A stretch of 64,000 nucleotides of DNA from Pseudodesulfovibrio tunisiensis (GCF_022809775.1 NZ_CP094380.1:2331501-2395500), one strand, 5' to 3'; numbered from the stretch's first letter, positions 8,776 to 18,404 are shown. Made by a program: numbers and translations. Notes: generated by a model not told the origin, from the letters alone.

Positions 8776-9999
8776 TTATTCCATTTCTTCCGAGCGCTTG
8801 CCAACGCGTTTGGCCGGAAGCAGCCCCTTGGGCCGGACCAGCATCATCAGGGTCATGACCCCGCCGAACACGAGCATGCGGTACAGCTCGAACTGGCGGA
8901 ACGCCTCGGGCAGGGCCACCAGCGCCACCACGCCGAGGATCACGCCCGGGATGGAGCCCATGCCGCCCAGCACGACCATGGCCAGTACCATGGCCGATTC
9001 CAGAAACGTGAAGGATTCCGGGCTGACCATCTTCATGCGCGCGGCAAAGAACGCGCCGGCAAACCCCGCAAAGACCGCACCCGAGGCATAGGCCAGCAGC
9101 TTGAGCAGAAACGTGTTCACGCCCATGAGTTCGGCAGCGGTCTCGTCCTCGCGGATCGCCTCCCACGCCCTGCCGATGCGCGAATGGTTGAGCCGGTACA
9201 CCGCGATGATGGTCAGAATCGTGATGATCAGGATGAGATAGTACATCATCCAGAGCTTTTTCAGATACAGGGTCTCGAAGGAAAATCCGTTCGCGAAATC
9301 CGGCCACAGGATCGCGGGCCGCTTCAGGCTGATGATGCCGTTCGGGCCATTGGTCAGCTCCATCCAGTTGTTCAGGATCAGGCGCACGATCTCCCCGAAT
9401 CCGAGGGTCACGATGGCCAGATAGTCGCCTCGCATGCGCAGGGTGGGATACCCGATGATGCAGCCAGCTATCGCAGCCATCACCCCGGCCACGGGCAGGC
9501 ATATCCAGAAGGCCAGACCGAAGTGCGAATACAGAATGGCATAGGTGTAGGCCCCCACCCCGTAGAACGCGATGTATCCGAGGTCGAGCAGTCCGGCCAA
9601 TCCCACCACGATGTTCAGGCCGAGGCCGAGGCACACGTACATGAGCACACTGATGGCGATGTCGTGGGCATAGCGTTTGGTGACCAGCGGAAAAATGATG
9701 GCCACGGCCAGAATCACGAGATACAGGACCCATTTCGGCGTCCGGGCGACCACGGCCTGCGCACCCGTCGCAAGCCTGCGGAGCGGGGATTCCACCATGT
9801 CCAGTGCGCCGCGCTCCCGCAGCCGATACAGCAGGGTGATGCTCACGGCGGCCACGGCCACCTTGAGAAACACGTCGAATGTACGGCCGAATTCCAGCCC
9901 CTCGGGATGGATGCCGAGCAGGGGCCAGAGCAGAGCCAGGAACCAGAGCAGGCCGATGCCCACGGTTATCCAGATTTTCTTAGACCCGCGTGTCGTCAA
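8776..9999 (-). CDS. livM: LivM-type ABC transporter permease
   Basis: Inner-membrane permease. The first two hydrophobic segments and a charged loop form an N-terminal extension of about 110 residues. The conserved LivM core follows, with GLAGLLDLGYIAFYGVGAY and LTNGPNGI, and the EAA-like cytoplasmic segment RIGRAWEAIREDETAAELMG. I place the start at the TTG at 9999, preceded by GGGAGAG. This gives 407 residues and a 20-base overlap with livH. An upstream ATG at 10044 would need a 65-base overlap and has no good ribosome site. Confidence 0.88.
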   Translation of the reverse strand: MTTRGSKKIWITVGIGLLWFLALLWPLLGIHPEGLEFGRTFDVFLKVAVAAVSITLLYRLRERGALDMVESPLRRLATGAQAVVARTPKWVLYLVILAVAIIFPLVTKRYAHDIAISVLMYVCLGLGLNIVVGLAGLLDLGYIAFYGVGAYTYAILYSHFGLAFWICLPVAGVMAAIAGCIIGYPTLRMRGDYLAIVTLGFGEIVRLILNNWMELTNGPNGIISLKRPAILWPDFANGFSFETLYLKKLWMMYYLILIITILTIIAVYRLNHSRIGRAWEAIREDETAAELMGVNTFLLKLLAYASGAVFAGFAGAFFAARMKMVSPESFTFLESAMVLAMVVLGGMGSIPGVILGVVALVALPEAFRQFELYRMLVFGGVMTLMMLVRPKGLLPAKRVGKRSEEME

Positions 10000-10882
10000 C
10001 GTTCTCTCCCATGATGCCGGTGGGCCTGAAGTACAGAACCGCAATCAGAATGATGAAGGCGAACACGTCCTTGTATTCGCTGGACAGATACCCGGCCGCA
10101 AAGATTTCCACCATGCCGATGATCACGCCGCCGATCATGGCGCCGGTGATGTTGCCGATGCCGCCGAGCACGGCTGCGGCAAACGCCTTGATCCCGGGCA
10201 CGAATCCCATGGTGTAATTCACGGACCCGTAATAGAAGCCCACCATGATGCCCGCAGCTGCGGCCAGTCCCGCGCCAATGGCAAAGGTCAGGGAAATGAT
10301 GCGGCTGGCATTGATGCCCACCAGCGCGGACATGGTCTTGTCCTGCGCCGTGGCGCGCATGGCCTTGCCGATGCGGGTCCGGAACACGAGCAGGTTCAGC
10401 CCCACCAGCAGCAGCGCGGTCAGGGCCACGATCACGATCTGCATGTAGGAGATGGTGATCATGCCGAACTCGAATCCGCCCTGCGTCAGTTCCGAGGGAT
10501 AGGGTCGGTCGTACACGCCCTGCGTCAGCATCAGGCCGTTCTGCAGAAAGATGGACATGCCCAGCGCGGACAGGAGCACGGACAGGCGCGACGCCCTGCG
10601 AAGCGGCTTGTACGCCAGCTTCTCGACGGCCATGGCCAGCAATGCGCAGTAGATCATGGCCAGAACCAGCCCCAGCCCCATGCAGACGTAGGGATGCACG
10701 CCCTGCGCTGCGAGCCAGGTGATGAAGATCACGCCCATGTATCCGCCTGCGGCAAAGAATTCGCCGTGCGCGAAGTTGATGAGCTGGATGATGCCGTACA
10801 CCATGGTGTAGCCCAGCGCGATCAGGGCATAGACCCCGCCCAGCGTGATGCCGTTGATCAACTGTTGAAGGAAATATTCCAT
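9980..10882 (-). CDS. livH: LivH-type ABC transporter permease
   Basis: A 300-residue integral membrane protein with the LivH N-terminus (QQLINGITLGGVYALIALGY), the INFAHGEFF motif near residue 37, and a C-terminal GIGNITGAMIGG segment. These are diagnostic of HAAT permeases. It partners LivM in forming the translocation pathway. Its end overlaps livM by 20 bases, suggesting coupled translation. The ribosome site (GGAACCTC) is modest. Confidence 0.93.
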   Translation of the reverse strand: MEYFLQQLINGITLGGVYALIALGYTMVYGIIQLINFAHGEFFAAGGYMGVIFITWLAAQGVHPYVCMGLGLVLAMIYCALLAMAVEKLAYKPLRRASRLSVLLSALGMSIFLQNGLMLTQGVYDRPYPSELTQGGFEFGMITISYMQIVIVALTALLLVGLNLLVFRTRIGKAMRATAQDKTMSALVGINASRIISLTFAIGAGLAAAAGIMVGFYYGSVNYTMGFVPGIKAFAAAVLGGIGNITGAMIGGVIIGMVEIFAAGYLSSEYKDVFAFIILIAVLYFRPTGIMGENVDDTRV

Positions 10883-10948
10883 GAGGTTCCGAGGCTGAGG
10901 TTGCGCCGCCCCGAGCCGAACGGTCCGGGGCGGCGTAAGGTCGCTTGA

Positions 10949-12073
10949 CTAGTAGAGTTCGCCCGTGGCGGGATTCCAGAAGTTCCGGAATTCCCCGTCC
11001 TTGACCACGCGGATGATGTAGTTGGAGCCGGAATCGCCGTTCTCCTTGAACCGGATGCGCTTGGACGCGCCTTCGTAATCGAGGCTCAGCAGGGCTTCGC
11101 GCACCTTTTCCGGGTCCGTGGTTCCGGCCTTTTTCACGGCCAGCAGATAGGACATGGCCGAGTCGTAGGCATAGGCGGAATACGCGCCGGGATCGCCGTA
11201 CTTCGGCTTGTATCTGGCCAGAAACTTTTTGTAGGCCGGGGCCGAGGTGTCCTGATACCCGAAAGTCAGGTACATGCCCTCGGCAGCCTGCTTGGCAATG
11301 CTCATGAGCTGGGGATGGTACACCGCATCCTGCGCCAGAAACTTCGCGTCGATGCCCATGCGCCTGGCCTGAATCACGAGCAGCGCGCCCGTGGCCGAGT
11401 TCTGGAGACTGACATAGAACACATCGGGATTCGCGGCCTTGACCTTGGTCAGCACGGCGGAAAAATCCTTGTCGCCCTGATTCACGTGGTCATGCCCCAG
11501 CACCTCGATGCCCGCAGCCGGACAGCCCTTTTCCACGTTGTCGGCCAGCCCCTGCGAATACGCGGTCTTGTCGTCCACCAGATAGATGGTCTTGCCCTTG
11601 AGATAGTCCACCATGAACCTGATGGCGATCTTGGACTGGTCGTCATCCCTGCCGCACACGCGGAACATGTAGGGCAGGCCGCGCTCCGTGACCTTCTCGT
11701 TGGTGGAGCCCGGGGTGAGCATGATGATGTCTTCCTCGTTCAGGGGCTCGGAGGCCGGAAGCGTGGCGCTGGAGCAGTATGCGCCGATCACGGCCCTGAC
11801 TTCCTCGTTGATCAGCTTGTTGGCCGCGCTCACGGCCTGACGCGGATCGCACGCCGTATCCTGCGGGGACAGGGTGATGTCATCGAATCCGGGCAGGCCT
11901 CCGTCATCCTTGATCACCTCGATGGCGGTGAGCGCGCCCTTCTTGATGTCGTTGCCGTCAGCAGCGTACGGCCCGGTCAGCGGCCCCATGGAACCGAGTT
12001 TCAGCACGTCTCCGGCAAAGGCGACCGAAGCCGCCAGCGCAAAGGCGCAGGTGAAGAAAAGAATCCGTTTCAT
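10949..12073 (-). CDS. livK: Periplasmic branched-chain amino-acid-type binding protein (LivK-like)
   Basis: Type I periplasmic binding protein that captures substrate for the LivHMGF complex. The protein has 374 residues from the ATG at 12073, which follows GGGAGGGAGTGTC. An ATG seven codons upstream lacks this spacing. The signal peptide MKRILFFTCAFALAASVAFA ends at a clear A-x-A site. The mature protein begins with the family pattern LKLGSMGPLTGPYAADG. Downstream are SSATLPASEPLNEEDI and MFRVCGRDDDQ. It sits inside the operon between livG and livH. Confidence 0.92.
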   Translation of the reverse strand: MKRILFFTCAFALAASVAFAGDVLKLGSMGPLTGPYAADGNDIKKGALTAIEVIKDDGGLPGFDDITLSPQDTACDPRQAVSAANKLINEEVRAVIGAYCSSATLPASEPLNEEDIIMLTPGSTNEKVTERGLPYMFRVCGRDDDQSKIAIRFMVDYLKGKTIYLVDDKTAYSQGLADNVEKGCPAAGIEVLGHDHVNQGDKDFSAVLTKVKAANPDVFYVSLQNSATGALLVIQARRMGIDAKFLAQDAVYHPQLMSIAKQAAEGMYLTFGYQDTSAPAYKKFLARYKPKYGDPGAYSAYAYDSAMSYLLAVKKAGTTDPEKVREALLSLDYEGASKRIRFKENGDSGSNYIIRVVKDGEFRNFWNPATGELY

Positions 12074-12112
12074 GACACTCCCTCCCTTGTTCATGTTGTC
12101 GACCAGCCCTCT

Positions 12113-12868
12113 CTACTGGCCGAGATATGCCTCGATCACCGCCGGATCCTTCCGGATTTCCTCGGGCAGTCCCTCGGCGATCATGACCCCGTGGTCCAGG
12201 ACCACGATCCGGCTGCATATGCCCATCACGACCTTCATGTCGTGCTCCACCATGAGCACGTTGATCCCCAGCCCGGCGATGCGGCCAATATCCTTCATCA
12301 GTTCCAGACTCTCGGCCGGGTTCAACCCGGCGGCAGGTTCGTCCAGCAGCACGGTGTGCGGCTCCGAGGCCAGGGCCCGGGCAATCTCCAGCCGCCGCTG
12401 ATGTCCGTAGGGCATGTTGGACGCGACCGTGTCGGCCATGTCGTCCAGCCCCATGAATTCCAGCGCCTCCTGCGATTTCGCCCGAATCCTCTCCTCTTCG
12501 CGCTGCTGCGCCTTGGTGCGCAGGACCGCCCCCAATACGCCAGTCCGGGAGCGGCTGTGCTGCGCCACCATGCAGTTTTCCAGCGCCGTCATGTTCTGAA
12601 ACAGCCGGATGTTCTGAAACGTGCGGGCAATGCCCATGGCCAGCACCTGATAGGGCCGAAGCCCGGTGATGACCGTGTCGTCGTAGGAAACCGAACCCGA
12701 CCATGCGGCATAAACCCCGGTGATCACATTGAACACCGTGGTCTTTCCGGCCCCGTTCGGACCGATCAGCCCCACGATTTCGCCTTCCCTGACCGTAAAA
12801 TTGACGTCCGTGAGCGCCTGAAGCCCTCCGAAACGCACGCAGACATCATCAAGTGCGAGATTTGCCAT
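12113..12868 (-). CDS. livG: LivG-type ABC transporter ATP-binding protein
   Basis: First ATPase of the HAAT importer. The 251-residue protein has Walker [10 protein letters not shown], the LivG marker [12 protein letters not shown], the long insertion between Walker A and signature typical of LivG ([17 protein letters not shown]), a signature region [16 protein letters not shown] and Walker [12 protein letters not shown]. The ATG at 12868 is preceded by CAGGAATT and homology begins at once. An ATG ten codons upstream is possible. First gene of the operon. Confidence 0.92.
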   Translation of the reverse strand: MANLALDDVCVRFGGLQALTDVNFTVREGEIVGLIGPNGAGKTTVFNVITGVYAAWSGSVSYDDTVITGLRPYQVLAMGIARTFQNIRLFQNMTALENCMVAQHSRSRTGVLGAVLRTKAQQREEERIRAKSQEALEFMGLDDMADTVASNMPYGHQRRLEIARALASEPHTVLLDEPAAGLNPAESLELMKDIGRIAGLGINVLMVEHDMKVVMGICSRIVVLDHGVMIAEGLPEEIRKDPAVIEAYLGQ

Positions 12869-13231
12869 AATTCCTGAATTATCTAGTGAAGGATGCATGA
12901 AACATCAAGCGGAATATTATTCGAGAAACAGGCTAAACCATTGTCAAAATGCACTTTTCACAGCAACCCGCCTCCCTGCGCAAGACCATGTGGAATACTG
13001 TTGAAATATCGGCCACAACATGTTTTCACCGAACATTCTTTTTTTCATGTCTGAACCATCGAACTTCCTTCAGCACAAGCAAAACCATTTCTCCGGATGA
13101 AAACATGCTTTTGCCGAATAATCGTCGGGAAACATCCCTCACCTTCCGGGCCGGACCGAAACCGTTCCTGTTGCGCGTCGGGCCGGGATGCTCTACCGTG
13201 TTTCATATCCCCTTTTATCGGAGGACGAGCC
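12869..13231. other. Intergenic region between the liv operon and a lipoprotein gene
   Basis: Divergent 363-base intergenic stretch that should carry both promoters. It is AT-rich close to livG (12899-13110). No terminator, palindromic operator of note or small gene could be supported. The lipoprotein's ribosome site (CGGAGGACG) is at its right end. Confidence 0.35.
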
Positions 13232-13708
13232 ATGAAACGACTCACCATGATCCTGACGGCTGTCCTGCTGGTTCTGACCGCAGGCTGCCGACTCAATCCC
13301 AAGGCGCCCATTCAGCTCCCGCTGGGGCCGGAATACGCCGGGGAATACCTTGAGGTCGCCGATGTCCAGCGCATCGGCCACGCTCTGGACACCATTCCGG
13401 AGTACACCCCGGTGCAGTGGGAAAACCATCGCACCGGCTACCAGTATTCCATGACCGTCTTTCGCACCCGGAATGGCAGCAAAGCCACCACCCGTACCTT
13501 CAGCGTGCTGTCCATCCAGCCCTCGGGCGCGGCCGAGGAACTCTCGCTGGTCGGCGTGTCCGAAACCGCCCGGGAATGGCACATCTTCGCCAAAACGCCC
13601 GGAACCATGGTCGGCACCGCCGTGCGCATGCAGCTGGCCGAAACACCGACCCCGCACGCGCAAATTTCCTCGGGACACGATTTCCCGGGATTCATCGTCT
13701 GCCAATGA
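13232..13708 (+). CDS. Small putative outer-membrane lipoprotein, surface-antigen-like
   Basis: A 158-residue lipoprotein with a signal ending LTAGC (Cys19). The mature part has the pattern PVQWENHRTGYQYSMTVFRT, reminiscent of the W-x-N-x-x-T-G-x-x-Y repeat of 17-kDa surface-antigen-like proteins (RT0821/Lpp0805 type). This is a weak resemblance read by eye. GGAGGACGAGCC precedes the ATG at 13232. Longer upstream frames have no ribosome site or signal. Its stop overlaps the start of the next gene (ATGA), so the two are coupled. Function unknown. Confidence 0.7.
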   Translation: MKRLTMILTAVLLVLTAGCRLNPKAPIQLPLGPEYAGEYLEVADVQRIGHALDTIPEYTPVQWENHRTGYQYSMTVFRTRNGSKATTRTFSVLSIQPSGAAEELSLVGVSETAREWHIFAKTPGTMVGTAVRMQLAETPTPHAQISSGHDFPGFIVCQ

Positions 13709-13887
13709 ACACGAACTCCTCCGACACCATCAACGCCGCAGCCGAGCGCTACGGCATCGACCCCGAACAGCTCCGCAATGCCCTGAACGGCGAACTCGAT
13801 CTGCCCGACGATGTCCTCGACGCACTCCAACTCGCCCTCGAAACCCTCGGCCGATTCGACACGGCCCTTGAAGAAGATACGGAATAG
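13705..13887 (+). CDS. Small acidic hypothetical protein, coupled to the upstream lipoprotein
   Basis: 60 residues, strongly acidic, predicted mostly helical (AAERYGIDPEQLRNALNGEL). The ATG at 13705 overlaps the TGA of the lipoprotein gene by the ATGA arrangement, which supports translation. No family recognised. The helix-turn-helix-like spacing of the first half is suggestive but not enough for a call. The stop lies one base before the inverted-repeat element at 13889. Confidence 0.6.
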   Translation: MNTNSSDTINAAAERYGIDPEQLRNALNGELDLPDDVLDALQLALETLGRFDTALEEDTE

Positions 13888-13901
13888 GATGCCTTCGGCG
13901 A

Positions 13902-13932
13902 CCAGAGAACCCTTTGAAAAGGGGTTCTCTGG
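13902..13932 (+). terminator. Hairpin after the lipoprotein operon (part of the repeat element)
   Basis: A strong stem CCAGAGAACCC.../...GGTTCTCTGG starts 15 bases after the stop of the 60-residue gene. It probably serves as the operon's transcription stop or mRNA 3' end, although no T tract follows. Confidence 0.45.
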
Positions 13933-14103
13933 ACTCTCCGAAACTTTTTGGTTCTACGCCGCCTGTGGGGGATGAGGGAACTTGTCCGGCTCGTATGGCG
14001 GCGTAGGGAGCTGCGGAAAAGCGAAAGTTTTCGCTATCGAAAAATGAAACTCAGGGGAAATGGGTAAAGAAAGAAAAGCAAGTTTTTCTTTTGAAGCCAC
14101 CCC

Positions 14104-14175
14104 GTCTTGAGAATTGGGAAAGGCCCGGTGAATGTCTCGACAGAGCATTCATCGGGCCTTTTTCAATTCTCAAGA
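14104..14175. repeat. Long imperfect inverted repeat
   Basis: Two arms of about 31 bases with three mismatches and an 11-base loop (beginning GTCTTGAGAATTG, ending CAATTCTCAAGAC). Its position inside element copy 2 corresponds exactly to the perfect 28-bp inverted repeat of copy 1, but the arm sequence is unrelated. Confidence 0.85.
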
Positions 14176-14256
14176 CAGAATGGGGATCCAAGGGGCCTTG
14201 CTCCTTGGCGGGTCCGGGCAGAGCCCGGCCCCCCGGGAGGGGCCGCCGGAGGCATC

Positions 14257-14291
14257 AAAAAAAGGCTCGACGGAACCCCGTCGAGCCTTTT
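14257..14291 (-). terminator. Rho-independent terminator of the acn-ppiD operon
   Basis: A perfect 10-bp stem (GGCTCGACGG / CCGTCGAGCC), 4-base loop and seven Ts in the minus-strand direction, about 24 bases after the ppiD stop. Confidence 0.9.
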
Positions 14292-14314
14292 GCTTGCATT
14301 GTGATGCGCGGCTG

Positions 14315-16213
14315 CTAGTTGAGCAGATCGGGCCGAACGATGTTGATGTCGGCCTTGGCGCGCAGTTCGGTCATGTAGGCATTGAGCAGTTCCATCTGCA
14401 TGGCCTGATTGGCGGAAGCCATGAGCGAAGGCTCGGCCTGCTTCCATTCGTCATCGGTAGGCAGGATGGTCTTGTTCAGACGCACGATGACAACGCCGGT
14501 CTGCATCTGGAAGGGGGTACCCAGCCAGCTTCCGGCCTGCGCGGCGAGCGCGGCTTCGGCAAGCTTGGGGTTCATGCCGAGGCCGGGGATGAAACCCTGC
14601 CGGGAAAACGGCTCGGAAGTCCTGATCCGACTTGCGTATTCCTTGGCGGCGGCATCGGCATCCGCACCGGAGAGCTTGGCCAGCATGGCTTCCGCATCCT
14701 TCTGGGCCAACGACATGGCCTGTTCTGCGGTCACGGCCTTGAGCACGGAGTCCTTGACCTTTTCCAGAGGCAGGACCGTGGAAGGCACGGACTTGACCTT
14801 GGCGGCGAGCAGATAGCCGCCGTTGATGGACAGCGGGGTGTTGTGCGCCTTGCCATCGGGCAGATCGAACAGCACCTGCGCGGCTTCCGGAGTCAGCCCG
14901 AAGGACTTCTGGAGGTCGGCCTCGGGCAGTTCCGGAGTGGTCCGGGCCACGAGGTCGAGTTCGGTTGCCACCTGCTGGATGTCCATGCCGGACACGAGAC
15001 GGTCCATGGCGGCATCGAGCAGATCGGATATCTTTTCCGCAGCCTTTTCCTCGGCCACGTCGCGGCGCACCTTGTCGCGGACTTCGGCCAGAGTGGGCAC
15101 CCCGGCTTCCTTGCGATCCTCGACCTTGATGATGTGCCAGCCGAAACGGGTCCGAACCGGGTTGCTGATCTGGTTCTTCCCGAGTTTGAACGCGGCCTTT
15201 TCGAACTTGCGGACCATCATGCCCTTGCCGAACCAGCCCAGATCGCCGCCGGACGGCGCGCTCGGACCTTCGGAGTACTTGGCGGCCAGCTTGCCGAAAT
15301 CCTTGCCTGCCCGTGCCTGCTTCAGCACGGACTCGATCTTCTTTTTGGCCTCGGCGACCTTGGCGTCGGAGGCATCCTCGTCAACAGCGATGAGGATATG
15401 CCGGGCCTTGACCTGTTCCTTTTCCTTGAGCGACTCGAGGTTGGCCTTGTAAAAGGCCTCGATTTCCTGATCCGTGACCTTCTGGAACGGAGCCAGGGCA
15501 TCGGGGGTGAAGGCAATGTATTTGAAGTTCGCGCGCGCCGGGACAGTGAACACGTCCTGACGCTTTTCATAGAAGGCGAGCACGTCTTCATCAGTGGGCT
15601 TGACCTTGGCGGCATAGCTTTCGGGCTTGAACTCGACGTAATCCACCACGGCGCGCATGGCGGCCCAGTCGAACCGCTGGCGGGCCTGTTCGGGCGCGAC
15701 TTCCGCGGCCCGGGCAACGTACCTGCGCAGCTTGGTGGCGATCATGTCCTGCTTGAACATGGCCTCGAACTGGGCGGGATTCATGCGAAGCTGATGGAGC
15801 TTGGCGGTGTAGATGCTGCGATCGAACTCGCCCTTGGCGTTCCAGAACGCGGGCTCGCGGGTGATGGCCGCGAACAGTTCCTTCTCGGAAACGCCGATGC
15901 CGAGGCTTTTGGCCTCGCCCTGAAGCAGCCGGGAAGTCACCAGTTCATCGAGCACCATGCGCTTGAACTCCGGGCTCTGCAACTGTGCCGGAGTGATGTT
16001 CGGATTGCCTCGGCGCACGTTTTCCGCGGTACGCTGAAAGTTCTCCTCGAATTCCAGGCGAGTGATGGGTTCGTCATCCACGTATGCGAGGATCGGGTCG
16101 CCGCTGTTGTCGAAGCTGCTCATGCCGAAGGCAAAAACAAACACGACGATGATTATCCCGAAGAGAATCTTGACGATCCACCCCGATGCGTTCTGGCGCA
16201 TTTTCTCTAGCAT
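14315..16213 (-). CDS. ppiD: PpiD/SurA-like periplasmic peptidyl-prolyl isomerase, membrane-anchored
   Basis: Predicted inner-membrane-anchored folding factor acting on exported proteins. The 632-residue protein has one N-terminal membrane helix (about 12-31), a SurA_N-like chaperone region (about 40-260), and a parvulin domain at about 267-365 (VKARHILIAVDED, LAAKYSEGPSAPSGGDLGWFGKG, TRFGWHIIKVED). A second, degenerate PPIase-like region follows. This layout and length match PpiD. GGAGAAGAC precedes the ATG at 16213. It starts 25 bases after the aconitase stop, so the two are co-transcribed. Confidence 0.88.
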   Translation of the reverse strand: MLEKMRQNASGWIVKILFGIIIVVFVFAFGMSSFDNSGDPILAYVDDEPITRLEFEENFQRTAENVRRGNPNITPAQLQSPEFKRMVLDELVTSRLLQGEAKSLGIGVSEKELFAAITREPAFWNAKGEFDRSIYTAKLHQLRMNPAQFEAMFKQDMIATKLRRYVARAAEVAPEQARQRFDWAAMRAVVDYVEFKPESYAAKVKPTDEDVLAFYEKRQDVFTVPARANFKYIAFTPDALAPFQKVTDQEIEAFYKANLESLKEKEQVKARHILIAVDEDASDAKVAEAKKKIESVLKQARAGKDFGKLAAKYSEGPSAPSGGDLGWFGKGMMVRKFEKAAFKLGKNQISNPVRTRFGWHIIKVEDRKEAGVPTLAEVRDKVRRDVAEEKAAEKISDLLDAAMDRLVSGMDIQQVATELDLVARTTPELPEADLQKSFGLTPEAAQVLFDLPDGKAHNTPLSINGGYLLAAKVKSVPSTVLPLEKVKDSVLKAVTAEQAMSLAQKDAEAMLAKLSGADADAAAKEYASRIRTSEPFSRQGFIPGLGMNPKLAEAALAAQAGSWLGTPFQMQTGVVIVRLNKTILPTDDEWKQAEPSLMASANQAMQMELLNAYMTELRAKADINIVRPDLLN

Positions 16214-16238
16214 GTCTTCTCCACTGATGAACTGATTT

Positions 16239-18164
16239 TTACTGATCCCTGCCTTGGCGGACTGCATTCAGCAGACCACCAGATTGGATAATCGCCAGTT
16301 CCTTTTTGGTCAAATCATTTGTTGCCTGTATGGATTCCCCGGTATTGACGAGAATGTCCACCACGCCGCCCGGCTCGATGGCCGAGGCCGGAATGGTCAG
16401 GCCGCTGCCCTGCTCCAGTCTGTCGTAATCCGAGGGATCGACCAGAAGCAGCGGCAGGATGCCGAAGTTGATGAGGTTGGCGCGATGAATGCGGGCCAGG
16501 GACTTGACCAGCACGGCCTTTACGCCGAGATGCCGGGGACCGAGCGCCGCATGTTCGCGGCTGGACCCCTGCCCGTAGTTTTCGCCGCCAAGGATCACGC
16601 CCTTGCCCGCAGCCTTGATGCGGCCCACGAATTCCTGATCCACGCGACTGAAGATGTATTCGCTGATGGCAGGAATGTTGGAACGCAGGGCCGTGATCTG
16701 CGGCCCGGCAGGCAGGATGTGGTCCGTGGTGATGTTGTCGCCGACCTTGAGCAGCACGTCCGCCTCGATGGTCTCGGGCAGGGCCTCGAACTTTTCCAGC
16801 GCCACGATGTTGGGGCCGCGCAGGATTTCGGTTTCCGCACCGGATTCGGGCGGGAACAGAAACAGGCTGCGAATGGAGGGCACATCGTCGGGCAGTTCCA
16901 CACGCGCCGGAGCCTCGCCCCATGTGGCCGGGTCCGTGAACTCGCCGTCAAGGGCAAGCCGGGCCGCGGTCTGGGCCGAGGCCAGATAGATGCGCGCATC
17001 CTGCGTGCCGCTGCGGCCCTCGAAATTGCGATTGAAGGTGCGCACGGACACGCCTGCGCTGTTGGGCGAGCCACCCATGCCGATGCACGGGCCGCAGGTG
17101 CATTCCAGCATGCGCGCCCCGGCGTCGAGCAGCGGCTCGATCAGGTTTTCGCGCGCCAGCATCTTGACCACCTGCTTGGAGCCGGGGGAGATGAGCACGT
17201 CCGTGGATGCGGGCACCCGATGACCGGCCAGGATCAGGGCCGTGGACTTGAGGTCCGAGTACGAGGAATTGGTGCAGGAACCGATGGCGCACTGGTCGAT
17301 CTTCAACCCGGCCAGTTCGCGCACGGGCACGACAAGGTCCGGCATGTGCGGCTGGGCCACCATGGGCTCCAGTTCGGACAGATCGATTTCCACGATCTCG
17401 TCGTATTCCGCGTCCTCGTCGGCCAGCAGTTCGGTGAAATCCTGCGGCCGTCCCATCTTTTCCAGAAACTCGCGGGTGCGCCCGTCACTGGGGAACACCG
17501 ACGTGGTGGCGCCCAGTTCCGCGCCCATGTTGGTTATGGTGGCGCGATCCGGCACGGACAGCGAGGCCACGCCCGGGCCGCCGTATTCGAAGACCTTGCC
17601 CACGCCGCCCTTGACCGTGAGCATGCCGAGCAGCTTCAGGATCACGTCCTTGCCCGCTGCCCAGCCAGTGAGTTCGCCGGTCAGATGGACCTTGACCACC
17701 TTGGGCATGGGGATGAAATAGGGTTCCCCGGCCATGCCCAGAGCCACGGACAGTCCGCCCGCGCCCATGGCGAGCGCACCGATGCCGCCAGCCGTGGGAG
17801 TGTGGGAATCCGACCCGATCAGGGTCGCGCCGGGCTTGGCGAAATTTTCCAGATGCAACTGATGACAGATGCCGGTGCCCGGAGGCGAAAAGACCGCGCC
17901 GTATTTTTCGGCCACGGTGCGCAGATAGCGATGGTCGTCCGGGTTGCGAAAGCCCATCTGCAGGGTGTTGTGGTCGACATAGCTCACGGACAGGTCGGTG
18001 CGGACCCGATCAAGGCCGATGGCCTCGAACTGGAGCCAGGCCATGGTGCCAGTGGCGTCCTGCGTCAGGGTCTGGTCGATTCTGAGGCCGACTTCCTCCC
18101 CGGGCGTCATGCTGCCCGAGACACGATGCTGTTCAATGATCTTATGGGTGATGCTGCGTCCCAT
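16239..18164 (-). CDS. Aconitate hydratase (641 aa, Aquifex-type)
   Basis: Interconverts citrate and isocitrate through cis-aconitate with a [4Fe-4S] cluster. The 641-residue protein has cluster ligands Cys297 (GSCTNSS), Cys357 and Cys360 (CTCGPCIGMGG), the substrate-binding IGSDSHTPTAGG (about 117-127), and the C-terminal swivel domain with GGENYGQGSSREHAALGPRHLG. The length and domain order suit the short single-chain form rather than the roughly 890-residue AcnA. The ATG at 18164 follows GGAGCGATCC. Desulfovibrio often runs an incomplete TCA cycle, so the likely role is glutamate synthesis. Confidence 0.93.
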   Translation of the reverse strand: MGRSITHKIIEQHRVSGSMTPGEEVGLRIDQTLTQDATGTMAWLQFEAIGLDRVRTDLSVSYVDHNTLQMGFRNPDDHRYLRTVAEKYGAVFSPPGTGICHQLHLENFAKPGATLIGSDSHTPTAGGIGALAMGAGGLSVALGMAGEPYFIPMPKVVKVHLTGELTGWAAGKDVILKLLGMLTVKGGVGKVFEYGGPGVASLSVPDRATITNMGAELGATTSVFPSDGRTREFLEKMGRPQDFTELLADEDAEYDEIVEIDLSELEPMVAQPHMPDLVVPVRELAGLKIDQCAIGSCTNSSYSDLKSTALILAGHRVPASTDVLISPGSKQVVKMLARENLIEPLLDAGARMLECTCGPCIGMGGSPNSAGVSVRTFNRNFEGRSGTQDARIYLASAQTAARLALDGEFTDPATWGEAPARVELPDDVPSIRSLFLFPPESGAETEILRGPNIVALEKFEALPETIEADVLLKVGDNITTDHILPAGPQITALRSNIPAISEYIFSRVDQEFVGRIKAAGKGVILGGENYGQGSSREHAALGPRHLGVKAVLVKSLARIHRANLINFGILPLLLVDPSDYDRLEQGSGLTIPASAIEPGGVVDILVNTGESIQATNDLTKKELAIIQSGGLLNAVRQGRDQ

Positions 18165-18368
18165 GGATCGCTCCGAATGTGTTGCGGTTATCGGGATTCC
18201 CGACGGGTTCGGGCAGTCGTTGAATGCCAGTCCACATCCGCCCGGCCGGGAGACTCTCTCCATTGTTGCCGAAAGGTTCTCGATTGCTGCCTTGTCCGGA
18301 AAAAGTCAAATGTCCTGCATTGAAAAGAACCGGACTCCAAGGCCGCATCCCCCCTCGGAAGCGGGCAA

Positions 18369-18397
18369 GGCCGGGCATCCCGAAGGATGTCCCGGCC
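18369..18397. terminator. Hairpin upstream of aconitase, downstream of the coiled-coil gene
   Basis: A stem of about 12 bp (GGCCGGGCATCC with GGATGTCCCGGCC, one bulge) and a CGAA tetraloop, starting eight bases after the minus-strand gene ending at 18405. No T tract in the minus direction, so termination is probable but not certain. Confidence 0.5.
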
Positions 18398-18404
18398 CAT
18401 ATAC

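Larger units (their letters stand above)
13889..14255. repeat. Terminal-inverted-repeat element, copy 2 (367 bp, reverse orientation)
   Basis: Left end ATGCCTTCGGCGAC (13889-13902) is identical to the terminal repeat of copy 1. Right end GCCGCCGGAGGCAT (14242-14255) matches at 12 of 14 positions. In reverse order it carries the same blocks as copy 1: terminal hairpin (13902-13932), CCAAAAAG and the GGCGGCGTA pair, a long imperfect inverted repeat (about 14104-14175), CAGAATGGGG and the GC-rich block. The hairpin arms differ in sequence from copy 1. It lies between the 60-residue gene and the ppiD terminator. Confidence 0.8.
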
